From: Chondrilla cf. caribensis
Lineage: Eukaryota; Porifera; Demospongiae; Chondrillida; Chondrillidae
Direction: 5' to 3'
Length of the DNA stretch: 64,000 nucleotides
Assembly (NCBI GenBank): GCA_964020155.1
Contig: OZ026559.1
Span: 2,710,455-2,774,454, forward strand
Of the stretch, positions 26,552-39,810 are shown one piece after another (position 1 is the stretch's first letter; the number at the start of each line of letters is the position of its first letter). The notes beneath the pieces were generated by a model. That model ran no database searches. It saw only the letters and a list, made by a program, of their open reading frames with translations, and was not told where the DNA came from. Position numbers and translations under genes: made by a program.

Positions 26552-29500
26552 ATGGCTGGTTGTCAACATGATCATGACCATGACAGCTGCACTACTTCCC
26601 TCGAAGATGATGGCTTATCATATTCTCTCTATATGAAGGTACATGTACATTCTAATTTATTCGTTGTAGCAATTCATTTCAATAGCATGTAGCTGATGGA
26701 GGATTTTGACCTGAATAGATTATATGTGTATATATCTATCTATTCTTTGCTTTACCAATGTGCTAGAAGGCCTTTTCAGAGACTACCAGTCCTCATTAGT
26801 AGCACTGGGAAACCTTCTGAGTTGTCAATCTCTGCTAAGCAGAATTTTGGCTGGACTGTTCAACCTATCAGATTGTTGTCTGTAGTACTCAGTGTAGTAC
26901 GAGTAATGGATGTGAAGTATTTTATTCTTGTATTTGTATATATTTTGTGTTCAAAAAAGAAGGAAAGGAAGGCTTAATTCTCCTTGTTTCCATGTCTAGG
27001 CATCATAAACTTGCCTTGGTAGAAAGGGGAGTTACTGATGTTACTACCCTCAACTTGTAAATTACCATTACTATGCCAAAATTATTGTGTAGAATTTGTT
27101 TATCATTTTCTATACATACCTGTGATATGTTGCATGGACAACTTCAAAGGAAAAGCTGTGCACACATTTGTGATGTGTGCACACTTCCCTGATGTATGCA
27201 CACTTCATTCGATGTTGCATTGTGGATATTTGGTTATTTCCTTTTCACACATCTACTAATCATTGCTCAATCAAAGGTGTGCCCACGCAACATACCACAT
27301 AATAACTAAAGTACCTCTGGAGAAGCTGTAGCGGATACAGACACCTTTACGTAATTGACACCTCGGGCTTTGCCCTCGGTATCAATTAGGTAAAGGTGTC
27401 TGTATCCACTACAGCTTCTCCAGAGATACTTTAGCTATTACATGTGGTATGTTGCATGGGCGACTACACATTCATGATGTGTGCACACTTCCCTGATGTA
27501 CACACACTTTCTTCGATGTTGCATTGTGGATAATTGTTTTTTTTCTTTTCACACGTCTACTAATCATCGCTCTGCCAAAGGTGCGCTTTCAAAATTAATA
27601 GCAACTGATTGACACAACATACCACATACAGTGGACCCTAGTCTGGTTCGCTAGACCAAATTTCTCATTATCGCGCGGGGGCGAAAATGAGAAATAGGGT
27701 CTAGTAACTATTGTCAATTTCACACCTTGTGCAATCATCGCCGAGGGCGTTTATAAGCAACCGTACGGACGGACGAATGTGCGAGTTGTATTTTGGACGC
27801 TGGAACGACTTCGACGAAGAAAAAGAAAGAAAAATGGCTGCTAACCGATATGTTTAGACTGTATTATTCTTGTAAAAGTATTCATTTTTGTCGATGTTCA
27901 AGGTGAATACTATTCTGAAGGCATTTAAAATGTAAAAAAAGGTGAGATTTTCCTCCATTGGTGTCAAATTTTGCCTCATATCGTCTAATTTTACCATATA
28001 TCAAAATTGACCCTCATCACCCAGATGGTTTGCGAAGTTTAAGCCTCTCCGTTTCTTGGTCATGGGTAGCTCAGATGTCGGTCAACCTTTGATAGCGTGA
28101 GGGTCTGTTTTCCTTTCATTTCCATCTTGTAATGGTGCAAAATGTAACCGAATTTGATTACACTGTCGAACATATGCCAGCGTAGCTCCGTCAATTTCTT
28201 ATTTTCCTTCCACTTGTCTGCACATTTTCTTAGTAAATGTATCCAGTATATCACTTGTGAATTGAGGGCGAATTCCAGTTTAATTCAAATTCATGAGTAA
28301 AAATTTAATCGTGCCGCTGTACGAAATACAGGGTTAATCGCGTATAACTTTCTCGAACATTAATCTATCAAAAACGAAGGTCACCATTAGATTCTCTGAC
28401 TTGAGTTGCATATGTGTTGTAATTTTCAGCAAGATCCGATGACATTGATTTTTCCGTGCAAGTTGCACGGAACGTCAGCGGCAGCGCAGGCGCAGCATGT
28501 TGTTTCTAAGTGACTAGCCTCTAATCCCTGTGCCATCTGTGTTGTATCAATGATACCAGCAATCAAAAGTAGGAGTAGTAGACATACAAAGGTTTGCCAA
28601 CAGCATCCTCCAGTGTGGATCACTTGGAAACCATGCATACTCAGTGGTTGAACAAATACACAGAGGCTGTTTAGTAATGTGCCGTGCACTGAGACTGCAT
28701 GATCATTTCTGTTTAGTTCATTAAAACACATTACAGTATATTCGAATTAGTCAGGTGTTGATTCGAACCTCACCTTCTATATTATAAATCTAGTTTCACA
28801 GGACCGTTTTCTGCAGAATAATAGCTGCTATTCGTGTTTTCTCTACCGCTGATACGTTAATTACGTGATCCGTGAAACGTCGAGAAAAATGGCTGCTGAC
28901 CGATACGTTTAGACTGTATTATTCTTGTAAAAGTATTCATTTTTGTCGATGTTCAAGGTGAATACTATTCTGACATTTAAAATGTAAAAAAAAGGTGAGA
29001 TTTTCCTCCATTGGTGTCAAATTTTGCCTCATATCGTCTAATTTTACCATATATCAAAATTGACCCTCATCACCCAGATGGTTTGCGAAGTTTAAGCCTC
29101 TCCGTTTCTTGGTCATGGGTAGCTCAGATGTCGGTCAACCTTTGATAGCGTGAGGGTCTGTTTTCCTTTCATTTCCATCTTGTAATGGCGCAAAATGTAA
29201 CCAAATATGATTACACTGTCGAACATATGCCAGCGTAGCTCCGTCAATTTCTTATTTTCCTTCCACTTGTCTGCACATTTTCTTAGTAAATGTATCCAGT
29301 ATATTACTTGTGAATTGAGGGCAAATTCCAGATTAATTAATTAATTCCAGGTAAAGGTGTCTGTATATCTGCTACAGCTTCTCCAGAGATACTTTAGCTA
29401 TTACATACATATAACATTGCCATCTCTTTAGATTGACTTCACTAAAGTTGAATGTTTCAATGAAAGTGAGGATGGCATGGGGAGTAAGGTGTTTAAGCCT

Positions 29501-32500
29501 TGGGAAGAACGACTTGATCGTTCAAAGGTTTGTTTGCTCGTGTGATTTTAGAACAGAAATACAGAAAAGTGCATTTCCACCATTTTCTCTGAACACCATT
29601 TAACAAGGTTAAGGGCGATTGTTCGATTGTTGTACTTCTTTCTTCCTTTGAACCACATCATATATTATTACATTTTGGTAGTTTGAAATCCTTTCAATTG
29701 TTCCCTTTCTCATTTGGCATCAACTGTAAAATAACACTCTTTGAGAATATGCTTATGTACAGTACGTACTTTAAATCTTCAATACCTATTGATGAAGCAT
29801 AGCTACATATACAGCAGATTGACGGGTTTTCAATTTGGCCAAAACTGTGGGGTTCATTGGTGTTTTTATGGGGTTTGTACCTTGAGTACCCTACCTGTGC
29901 TTATGGCTTATCTGTGAATGAGTTGCAGTTTTCAACCTACAAATGATCCTTACATGATCTCTACAAGGGTGTTCTGTTTTACAACAATAGTATGTTGAGA
30001 GTGATGTTGATGAAGAACTTCTGTTTTATGTTCCGTGAGTTTTTGTACTGTGTTTACATGTACCTGTGTTTCTCTTTGTTCAACTGTATCAGTAGTTATT
30101 TGTACCTACCTGTTTTATTTTTCAAGCATGTTCCCTTTAATTGAATCTCCTGTTCAACTATGTTCCTCTGTGCTTTTCTGCTTCCTACCACTTGTTTGCA
30201 TTTATACTTGTAACTGTTCTTAATGAGGTATGACTTTTCATTTATGTAACAATAGGACATGTTGTGCATTAATTTACTCTTGCATTAGTTTCCTATGTTA
30301 AGGCATGTCTGGTCGATGTGCGCTCATTTCTTCGTGCAAACAGTGTAGTAATATGTTTTGTTCCTGATGTGTTCTTTATTAACTTCAAAGCCACCACAAA
30401 ATGCTTGTTATCCCTGTACACGTGTCAAGAGAAAATAACAGCTCATAGTGAAGTTTATCTGTCAATGAATCGGTGAATAGTTATTTTTATTAAATCGTAC
30501 CCTCAAATGCTATTCAACATGTCTTCAAACACTCTTGGGGAAAATACCATATTGTACATTATGAATCTCTGTAAGCAGTGATAAATTTGTGTATGATTTG
30601 TATATACGTATAGCATTATTTGCCCTTTGCTTATGTTGTTTATCTTGATTGTAGTGTGCTGTGTTCTGTCTTTATCATTTTCTGATCTGCTCCAGATTTA
30701 GTGGTAATGTTAAACTGAAATCTATCAAGGTGATCGGAGGTGGTGAAGGTAGTCATCCATCAGAACTCCGAATGTTAGTCAAAGTATTGCCTGCAGTATA
30801 TAAATACCCAATTTGAAGAACGATATGAATGGTGTTGTTAGTTGCATTTTTTTACATTGGATCAGCTTCAAGAATCGACCACCTTTGGGATTTGACGAGG
30901 TACGAGGTGAACCAGATCAAGTTATACAGCTGGTGGAGGATAATGATGGTGCAGTTGAGTATAAAGTGAAGTAAGTGTCTCTCTTCAACATTTCTACTAC
31001 CAGTTTAATTGGAGGTGTTTGGATGTATTGATCATATAGTGTATTATCATAGTATGAATTTGCTTATCAGATGTTCACAATAGACTGACGTTTTGCACAG
31101 GGTTGGCCGAAGCTATTTAGAATTGTGGGTCAAACATTGAGCCTGACTATAAACAATATAGTCTTGCACTCTTGATTTTGCAATGACACAACAGATTAGC
31201 AAAAAAAATTATAATACTCGGAGTTCCACGTTTCATTCTGCTAACTGCCATTGAATCTACCACATGGAGGGATTGGTTTCCCTAAAGACATTGGAAGTTT
31301 TGCTTTGAGTAATGCAAAATGGATGTGAAGTCATTACAGACACATCAGCCATCCCATAATTTTGAGGCAGAATCTTAGAAGACTGTAAACATCAGAGTGT
31401 TTTTAGCTTAAAGGTTATCCCAAGCTGTAACAGTGGAATTGATGTAGCCGAACAAGCTTGATTATTATAAGCATGTTATAGGCCAAATATTGTACTTTGC
31501 TGTTCTTGTCACTTGATCCCCTGATCCCCTTTTCCACTGCCCCTGATACATAGTGATAGAGGCAATGTCCCCCCTGCTATATAAAATGAGTGAAAGTTTA
31601 GTACATGTATTTGTACTGTATTATTGTGGTTTCTCAAATGTATTACTATCATGGGGATTTTGCTATCGTTTAAGTTGGTAACCTTTCCGACAAGGTATTT
31701 ATTGTAGTGGACTCCCAATATTATGCATAGGTTAAGGTGACTGGTATGATGTACTACAATGTTGGTTAGCCATCACTGTTGATAAATTCCTTTCAATACT
31801 ACTAATTCAATACTGTCCCATACACTTGTATTTACAGTGGCGTTGGAATGGGGCGACTTTGGACGCCCCACTTTTTAGTACAGCACCAGTATTGTTTTAT
31901 TGTAAGTCACAGATAGAGTATTTCCATAACCAAAACCTAAATGACATTTTTTGTCTCTTGGCCCTTGCTGACAGAGAGAATAACTATCAAAACATTTAGA
32001 TTTTCATCTATTCCACCTCTTTTTATAGAGCCACCATTTTATCTCGTAGCAAAAATGTCTTCCGTGCCATTGCTACATTAGTTGACTTTGCGTGCACCTT
32101 GGGTTTGACAACCACATTTGCGTCCAGCCTCAGACGATAGTGTGACCTCCCCACTTTCTAAATGCTTCGGACACCTCTGATTTATGATCTAACTCTATCT
32201 ACAAGCAATAATCTGTATGTGTGATATGTCCACACATCACACATACAGATTATTGCTTGTAGATAAATGAGTTAGATCACAAATATCTTCACATCAAGAA
32301 GTATGTTGACATTGAGTATAGTACACAGTACTGTAGTGGCCTTGTTTTCTATATCGCATGTGTAAAAATTCAGCTGTTTCACTGACTGTATTTGATAGCT
32401 AGCGGAGTGTAAAAATGGAATTGTGCATAATGTATTACGTATATTCTCTGTGCAATTTACTCACTTAGAACATTGTGTTTTAGCGGTGTCCAAACACTGC

Positions 32501-32848
32501 TTTTACATTTTTCGAGGAATTTTGGAGCTGAGACTTCGGTAATTTACTACATAGGAATGAAAGGAGAATTTTCAAAGGTGCATAAATATTTAACAATATA
32601 GTGTACATTTTCATCTCATTTTGTTATTCTTGTGGTTAGTATCTTGGAATATGAATATTAATATGAGCATATATAGTATTATGCATACTATTCTCCTATG
32701 ATTAATGTAGAGTAATGAAGTCTATTATGATTTTCTGTTTTTTTAGAGTCACAGACATGGAGTAACAATATGTACATATGAAGCAAGGCCAAATCCAGCA
32801 GATCATAAAGCAGAGCAGGAACACTCATCTACAAGTTTTGTGCAGTAG
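26552..32848 (+). CDS. PITHD1: PITHD1, PITH-domain protein, 7 exons
   Basis: Orthologue of PITH domain-containing protein 1 (201 aa here, 211 in human). The PITH domain is a beta-rich fold first known from thioredoxin-like proteins that bind the proteasome. Exons: 26552-26638, 29432-29527, 29991-30034, 30696-30773, 30866-30970, 32484-32577, 32747-32848; all phases agree. A His-rich start (MAGCQHDHDHDS) matches the His-rich N-terminus of the family. It is followed by VFKPWEERLDRSKYVESDVD, EELLFYVPFSGNVKLKSI, EVRGEPDQVIQLVED, FSRNFGAETSVIYYIGMKGE and TICTYEARPNPADHK, all hallmark PITHD1 blocks. Intron 1 (2.8 kb) is filled with short transposons and a duplicated 450-bp block. The exon 4 donor (aat/gttagt) is somewhat weak but keeps the frame. 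Confidence 0.94.
27281..27461. mobile_element. Foldback element in PITHD1 intron 1
   Basis: About 86-bp arms (27281-27366 and 27373-27461) are near-perfect reverse complements around a 6-base centre. Arms contain GCAACATACCACAT and GGAGAAGCTGTAG. A partial copy of one arm lies at about 29350-29405, directly before exon 2. The sequences just outside (about 27142-27280 and 27463-27625) are related to each other and to 51375-51540, all containing TGTGTGCACACTTCCCTGATG or its inverse. Confidence 0.85.
27829..28278 (+). repeat. Direct repeat, copy 1 (PITHD1 intron 1)
   Basis: A 450-bp block starting GAAAAATGGCTGCT and ending GGCGAATTCCAG, repeated in the same orientation at 28884-29331 with only scattered differences. 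A 64-residue minus-strand frame in it has no recognised relatives. Confidence 0.9.
28884..29331 (+). repeat. Direct repeat, copy 2 (PITHD1 intron 1)
   Basis: Second copy of the 450-bp block, 1055 bp downstream of the first. One visible difference is a 3-base change after CTATTCTGA; others are single bases. It ends about 100 bp before exon 2. Confidence 0.9.
32187..32278. repeat. Hairpin in PITHD1 intron 5
   Basis: Arms of about 40 bp (including CAAGCAATAATCTGTATGTG) with a short loop; nearly perfect dyad, noncoding. Possible foldback MITE. Confidence 0.8.
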
Positions 32849-32973
32849 ACACTATTATGACATAGGCAAGGATTGGGTGTGAGTAAATGTCTTAGCATTA
32901 ACACACACTCAAATTCATTGCCAATATTATTGGTAGTCACAATTATTGTTATACCATAATAATAATAATAATA

Positions 32974-33008
<35 letters not shown>

Positions 33009-33278
33009 AATGGTAATAATAATAATATCATATTCTAAACAGTAATAACGCAATGATGTACTGTTTCCCGATGATTATTCTATATTTCGGAAGATTTGTT
33101 GGTAGAAATATATTATGGAAAGTTTTATTATAACTTATAATAATTGGAAGAAATACAGCTATACCAATCTTTTGAACTTTGTAATATTAAATTATATGAT
33201 GCATTTTCATGTCACTTTCATTAGTTATTTAGACATAATATATAATTACATTTCTTTTGATATGTTGGAGGTACATAG

Positions 33279-33871
33279 GGCTTGTCAATGGTGACAATTG
33301 TGAGGGTGCTCGTTGCTGTAATGATGCAATCACACCACTTGGTGCACGGGACATTGTCTGGTTTACCAAAGCCACTATGGTATGTGACTGATATATTGAT
33401 ATACATGTACGTATATTGTAGGACTGACATTATTTCAATTTTTTTTTAATTGCCTGTGATATTTTATTATCATAAAACAAGATGCATTTGAAATTTAGTT
33501 AACATTAATTGTTCAATTATTGCTATGGTACACAAACTGTTCTCATGTTAAATTATTGTTTTTTTTACTCATAATAGTCTAATAGCATTGGTATTGCCAT
33601 ACAAAATGTGGGAGACGAAAGAATCTGCATTGTACAGAATGTGTTGGAAGTACCTCTTGATATAGAGGAACAACTTTTATCTGTGAAGGTCCCATCTGAT
33701 GAAGGTTTGAATATCATTCACGTCTGTGTGTTAACTATGTCCACCAAATCATTTTCTACTTTAATTTAATTTTGAATTGTCTTATATATATTCCACTGTT
33801 GTTTAGAGTGTGTGAGGAATACGATAAAGCCTACTTAATGTGCATGAAAATACTATAGCTGTATACCTGTG

Positions 33872-33919
<48 letters not shown>

Positions 33920-34784
33920 TGTGTGTACATGAATTCAGAATTTATCCTATGTCCTTGCTTATTGCATACAGACACACAGGTACAAGGATCCAATGTACAT
34001 GAAAATACTCTGTAATTTGGTAATTATTAGTATATGTATGTACATTCATAAGATCATTGAATCATCATATGTAGACAGGTGCTGTCCTGCTAGATGGTTG
34101 CATTTGCATGATGTCTGTGTGGAACTTCATGACAACTCTAAGTGCCCCCTATCTTGAATCACTAGAACATATATGTCCTAATATTGCTAATTAAACATTT
34201 ACTCTACATTTTCCTGTAGATATGAAGCCTTCTGACATTGGCCTATTGGGGATACTGGAGATGCTTCCAGTTTGGACAGAATATGCTATTCCCTTGGGTC
34301 TGAGTATCAATCGAGTGAAGTATTATCAAGAGCTACCACAGGAGAACATGAGAGGATTGCTGGCACTGCAGTATTGGAGGAATGGACTTTGTGGACCATC
34401 CTATCCCAGTACATGGAAGTTCCTTCTCGGCGTCATTGAGGATAAGCTGGGGCCCAATGTAGCCGAAAATTTACGGACAAAGGTTGCGAATAACAGAACC
34501 TGGATACTCTCAAGTCAGACTGGTGGGTTAGGTTCTCTATCAAGTTTAAAGTTATATTTTTAAGCACATCATATTTCCCTTTCTGTGTTATTATGATTTG
34601 TATGAGTGCTTATGTGCACGAGTGGTTTGTCTATATGTGCATACTCAGTTACTATCTAAAGATTCACTATGCATGCACAACCCTCAAACCACTATGAACC
34701 ATTTCTGTTGTGCCTGCAGGGAACCTGCACATCACACTGGCTGATGTCCATGGCAATAGATCTGACACTCCTGTCCATCATTGA
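33279..34784 (+). CDS. Death-domain protein (5' end not located)
   Basis: Exons 33279-33379, 33578-33704, 34220-34522 and 34720-34784 join in frame to a stop at 34782-34784. The third exon encodes a death-fold of about 90 residues: LLGILEMLPVWTEYAIPLGL, then LLALQYWRNG, then TWKFLLGVIEDKLGPNVAEN with a closing basic helix. This matches the W-x-x-L-G-x-x-L-G-L and T-W-x-x-L-L pattern of death domains, which mediate homotypic assembly in apoptotic and innate signalling. The first two exons encode a segment (CCNDAITPLGARDIVWFTKA) I do not recognise. The first exon seen enters in phase 1, so at least one upstream exon lies between about 32850 and 33270, a region rich in ATG/AAT triplet repeat. 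Downstream neighbour RCC1 is on the same strand 0.9 kb away. Confidence 0.65.
33869..33926. repeat. (GT)n/(GC-GT)n microsatellite
   Basis: GTGTGTGT followed by repeated TGCG units and GTGTGT, inside an intron of the death-domain gene. Confidence 0.9.
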
Positions 34785-35696
34785 TCATGATCAAATTCTT
34801 TTACTTGTGGTAAAATTTAAAGGATCAATTATACTTCGATGCTAATTTACAATCTAGGCCTATTGTCAAAATATTAAATTATAGAAAGAAGCTCTCAAAT
34901 CAGAAAACATTAATTACAAAACTAGTGGATCTGGAATACTATTAGACTACACATACAAATTAATATTAATGTGCTGAATTATTTAGTATTATGATGATTG
35001 TTGTAAGTAACTGTGATAATGAATATTGTATAATGTAGTGATTAGTTTAACATGATTTCGATATATATGACCATATAATATTATATAGCTATTATGTGTG
35101 ACCTATTAAGTAATTAATACGTAACTGCTGTCATAAATTTATTCCTAGTTTATTATAGGAATGCCATACTTTGTGTTACATATTTGATGTTGAATAATAT
35201 ACTTCAATCACATGCATATATGTGCTATCATGAAAAATCAGAAATACTAACAATTAATGTCAATACCAAGATTATATGCAGTGTTGATGTGTTTGTGTGC
35301 CCAGTGTGCACGAATACGTACATGATCATGAGCAGGGCTTACGATAATGCATGGACATGCACGCATGCACTGGACATTCCCTGACAAAATATACCATAGC
35401 ATGACTGATTAATATAAATTTGGTTTGTGCAGAAGACATATCAGCATGAATGTTGTGTGTACCACATCCTAACAAAAATGCCATTTTAAAACCAGTTCGA
35501 ATTCACGTTTAGAGAAATGCCCTCGAATGTGGTGGATCGAATTAGTACAATTTCATCATAAAATCAGTTTTAATATTCTGAAGATCGTCGGAGACGATGG
35601 TGATACCTGACTGACGAGTCCTCGTGATTACGCAAGCTATGGTTGCGTAATCAGGATCATCCTCTCACCACGTGATTATCAAGATCCCACTACAAG
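34785..35696. other. Intergenic region between the death-domain gene and RCC1
   Basis: AT-rich. A hairpin at about 35625-35654 (TGATTACGCAA and TTGCGTAATCA) lies 40-70 bp before the RCC1 start codon. I see nothing else. Confidence 0.5.
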
Positions 35697-38600
35697 ATGC
35701 CGCCTAAAGCTAAGAATAATAAGCGATTAAAGCAAACCATTTCTACTTTAAATGAAAATAAATCTGTTGAGAATGAGGATTCTAGTGTTAGTAGCCAGGA
35801 TTCTTTGCCTCCTAAGAAAAAAATCAAACCCTCGACGGAGATTGACGCCAATGACGGTGAGGTGTCTTCATGTCTTGTTAAACGCGGTTAGCACTCATAG
35901 GAAGGATATGTATTCTTATAGGTGATATTTAGAATTTAATCCGTCTTATACTAAAAAGTGACACGTAAGAGGGGATAATCCTCACACTGGGCTTGATTTG
36001 GGCGCCTTTTTCTGCTACCTGATATGGCGAAGATTCGCCATCTTAATAGTGAGCATTTTTCCTTTGATTATTTTTGACATTTCCAACTAACTTCAAAACC
36101 TTATCAATCGACATTATTGTGTAATGTTGCCTTCCCCGTTTTTTTCCTTTACTCCTTTGATCAGTGATTCTCACCAATTACTAACTGTTTTTCTACTACT
36201 GTTTCTACTTGACACTCAGCTAATGAAAATGTGAGTCACCACTCCCACCTTCACACTCCCGGACAGGTTCTTACAGTCGGACAAGGAGATGTTGGCCAGT
36301 TGGGACTGGGGGAAGATGTCATGGAACGGAAGTATCCTCAAACCGTATGCGGTGGTGATATACAGGGGAAGAGTGTTATTCAAGTAACCTGTGGTGGGAT
36401 GCACACTGTTGCTCTCAGTGAAGATGGAAATGTACGTAAATTGTGTATTTTCTGTGCAGTACAAGTATTGGATGAGCAAGACACTTTCTTGCATGACTGT
36501 TTAGTATTATTACTTGGTGTCACGGTCGATTTCACCTCCCCCATTTTTGGGAACCTCAAGTAAAACTCCCGAGCGATATCGGCATCTCCGGGTTGGTGTC
36601 ACTGGGTGAATATGGCATCCCAAATACTCCCCTTGGTGAATTCAGCATGAACAATAGTACAGAATGGGTGATGAAACCACCTACTTCCTGTCAAAATGTT
36701 AAAAGACAGTCCTAATTGATGTTTCCAGCCTTGTGCCTTATTTTAGCCACAGCTTAGCAATAGAGAATATTGATTGGAAGCAAATCTTACGAATGAATGT
36801 AGACTTTTGTTTGTAAAAGAAATACCCTAATGGCTGAATTTTCGCAGTACTTTATATTCACGAATTTTGCGAATATAGGAAGCTCGCGAAAATAAAATTG
36901 CGAATGAGATCACTAGAATACTGCCTTGAGTCAGTAACTTGGGATGTTATTGTTCCTCTGCACCTTACAAAGAGCGAGAACACACAAGAGTACTTGCAGG
37001 GAACGTTCCCAACCAGGGTTACATCTTTGTACACTCCAACAGCAAACAGGTCTTCCTTGTTGTGTCCACGAATGCAACTCTGAACCAAACTTGAACCTAC
37101 AAGACATTACTGGCTTCCTTTCCTGACAAAAAACAAAGAACCAAACTTGAACACACGGCACGCTGAGCTAGCATGTGGAAATAGGTAACTATTTTTCATT
37201 GTTTTGTCTGTCTATATACGTACCTACGTATCTATCTTATCTACTCATTAAATGCCTAGTAGGCCTAGTAGGCGTTAAGTTTGCAAATGATGTTGGAGTC
37301 CGGAAACTAAAAATGCGAAAAGTCTCAAATCCGCCAATTCATGAAAATTTCAGCCATAGGGGTTAGCCATTCTTACAAATAAAAGTCTCATTTTAAATTA
37401 TGTCATGCAATATTGTTCTAAGGATAATGTTGTACAGCAAAAGTACAAGGGATACGAAAAACTGGAAAATTTGACTAATTGAACGTAATATCCTCTAGAA
37501 TACATGGAAACCACTTTCCCTAAGGGGGGGCATATTCCCTAGGGAATTTCACTTGGAGGTGCCATTTTCATAGGGGTTCCAGATTCCCTGTGACACCAGA
37601 CTATGCACCAACAAATGTAGTAACCACATATTATCTGGTTCATTGCTATCATCATCATCACTCAGGTATATTCATGGGGTTGCAATGATGAAGGAGCCTT
37701 AGGAAGACCGAGTGATGAAAGTAACGAATTTGATCCCATGAAGGTGGAACTTCCTGATGGGACAAAAGTGGTACAGATCTGTGCTGGTGATAGTCATACA
37801 GCAGCTTTGTCCTCCACTGGGAGTGTTTTTGTCTGGGGAGTGTTTAGGGTGAGTACATCAAATGGTGTAGTACAGTAGGCATCATTGCACTTAGTGTGAT
37901 GAGGCTGTTTGTGTTTTTGTAAGTGCGTACAGTAGAACCTGTCCAATCCAACACCACTCTGAACCAACAAATGCTTAAACGGACACCAAATTCAAATCGC
38001 AGACAATTTTCAATACATAATCACCTGCCTACCTAATCTGAAAACCAACATAGATTTTGGAGTACCCAAATCGAACATACGTACCTTTCAATCTGACAAT
38101 TGTATATAAAAATCCTCGTTCATCCACTGTTTAGCTTGTGGATGTTATATTCCTTCATTACATACATTGTACTGGACTGAACGGTATTTCCTAACTTATG
38201 ACACAATTATTGAATGCAGGTGAAACACATCATGTGAGGAAACTACTCTCATGTGGGTTGTAATAGGAAGTGATAGTGGAGTAATCTCAAAATGGCAAAA
38301 TTGTCAGCAAGGCCTCTCCAGTCCGGCAATCTCATGATTGTTCATTTCTCCATTACTTATTGAGTGTCGGATTGGAGAGGTTCTACTGTACATATTGATT
38401 TATCATGACAGCCATTAACTCTCTCCTTACATGTCAATTTTTGCCATTTGAGATTACAAGGTAATGTCTTCTGTGTGTTTTGCCGATCAAGAAAACCATC
38501 ATTAGCCCACTTTCCAGACCTTCCCTTCACAGCTCCATTTCAATGATGTTAACATTTCTACCGAGTGATCCCGTATAGTGCCCAGAAAACTTGTTCAGTG

Positions 38601-39810
38601 TCCTAAACATTCCAGAACATAACCCTTCTGCGCAATTTCCAATGAGTACAATTGAAGTTGAATTCACTTAGACATACGTATTTGATCTTTCTAGTTATAA
38701 TTTAGCTGGTCTAGCTCCCCTCATTCAAACCTTATGGGCCTTGCGCTGATTGGCATGTCCCCACACGATAGAACACATTTTTTGGGGTTATTCTGCAATT
38801 GAACAAAGTATCAACCTTGGACTAGGCTATAATACGCAGGTTACGTATTTCTTCCATCTCCCTTTTTGTAATTGGTATTGACTAATCCATTTCACTTATA
38901 TGTAATTATAATGCACTTTTGGTCTTTGTCCCACGAGCTAAATTATTATAAATCAAGTACATTTCCATCTCTTTAGGACTCTAATGGTCCTTTTGGACTA
39001 ATTGATGACAAGCCATGCCCGTTCCCACAACTTGTCTACAACAGCCGGGTAAACCCAGCTGTCAAAATAGCATCCGGGAGTGACCATCTTTTCTTTCTAA
39101 CCCTGGATGGGAGTATAATCTCGATTGGATGTGGAGAGCAAGGTCAGCTTGGACGTATTCACGAATACTTCTCTTTCAGAGGTGGCAGAAAAGGGATAAA
39201 GTTTCTTTTAACACCAGCTCAGGTGAAATTCAAGAAGATGCGTGGAGTGCCCCAACCGAAGTTTTGCGATGTTTTTTGTGGTTCTTATCACACTTTTGCA
39301 CTGACTGCAGACCGAAAACATATATATGGATGGGGGTTGAATAACTATGGGCAGCTGGGTACAGGTGACGTTGACAATCGGTTTCAGCCGGAAAGGTTGT
39401 CAGGGCCCTGGGACTCCATCTTGGAAGAAGGTCTGAAAGATTTGTGTGGCGGTCAGCATCATTCTGTGCTGTGCACCACAAAGGGTAGTGTGTACACCTT
39501 AGGCAGGTCGGAATATGGCCGTCTTGGCTTAGGAGATGACACCAAAGAGGCTAGTTATCCTGAAAGGGTACCAGTATTATCTGATGTCTTGTCTGTTGCT
39601 GCTGGCACATGTGTTTCCTTCGCTCTTAACAAACACGGCCAAGCCTACTCTTGGGGAATGGGCACAAATTATCAACTCTCGTCAGGGAGTGAGGATGACC
39701 AGTTCTCGCCCACTCCAATGTCGGGGAAGAACCTAGCAGACAAAGACGTCCTGTCTATTTCATCTGGAGGGCAACACACTGCCCTCTTAGTATGTAATAA
39801 GACCAAATAA
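35697..39810 (+). CDS. RCC1: RCC1, Ran guanine-nucleotide exchange factor, complete
   Basis: RCC1 is the chromatin-bound exchange factor for Ran and generates the nuclear Ran-GTP gradient. Exons: 35697-35856, 36220-36431, 37666-37848, 38977-39810; all phases agree (462 aa). Exon 1 encodes a basic tail ([21 protein letters not shown]) fitting the nuclear-localisation and DNA-binding tail of RCC1. The propeller follows with the family's repeat blocks: [100 protein letters not shown] and [14 protein letters not shown]. The order and the long blade insert match RCC1 itself rather than other RCC1-repeat proteins. From intron 1 onward it lies in the right duplication arm; the left-arm copy is broken, so this is the likely functional gene. 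Exon 1 and the promoter are outside the duplication. Confidence 0.95.

Noticed and set aside
27651..27704. tRNA-like fold near TGGTTCGCTAGACC
   Set aside because: The dyad is a simple long stem with a transposon-like CAGTGGACCC start; no A box or cloverleaf is seen. No convincing tRNA or rRNA gene was found elsewhere in the window.
28426..28731. 101-residue minus-strand frame with a hydrophobic stretch
   Set aside because: Lies in a repeat-rich intron, shows no family pattern and has no exon partners.
36220..36431. Recombined functional RCC1 from both arms
   Set aside because: The right-arm gene is complete on its own; there is no need to invoke the left copy.
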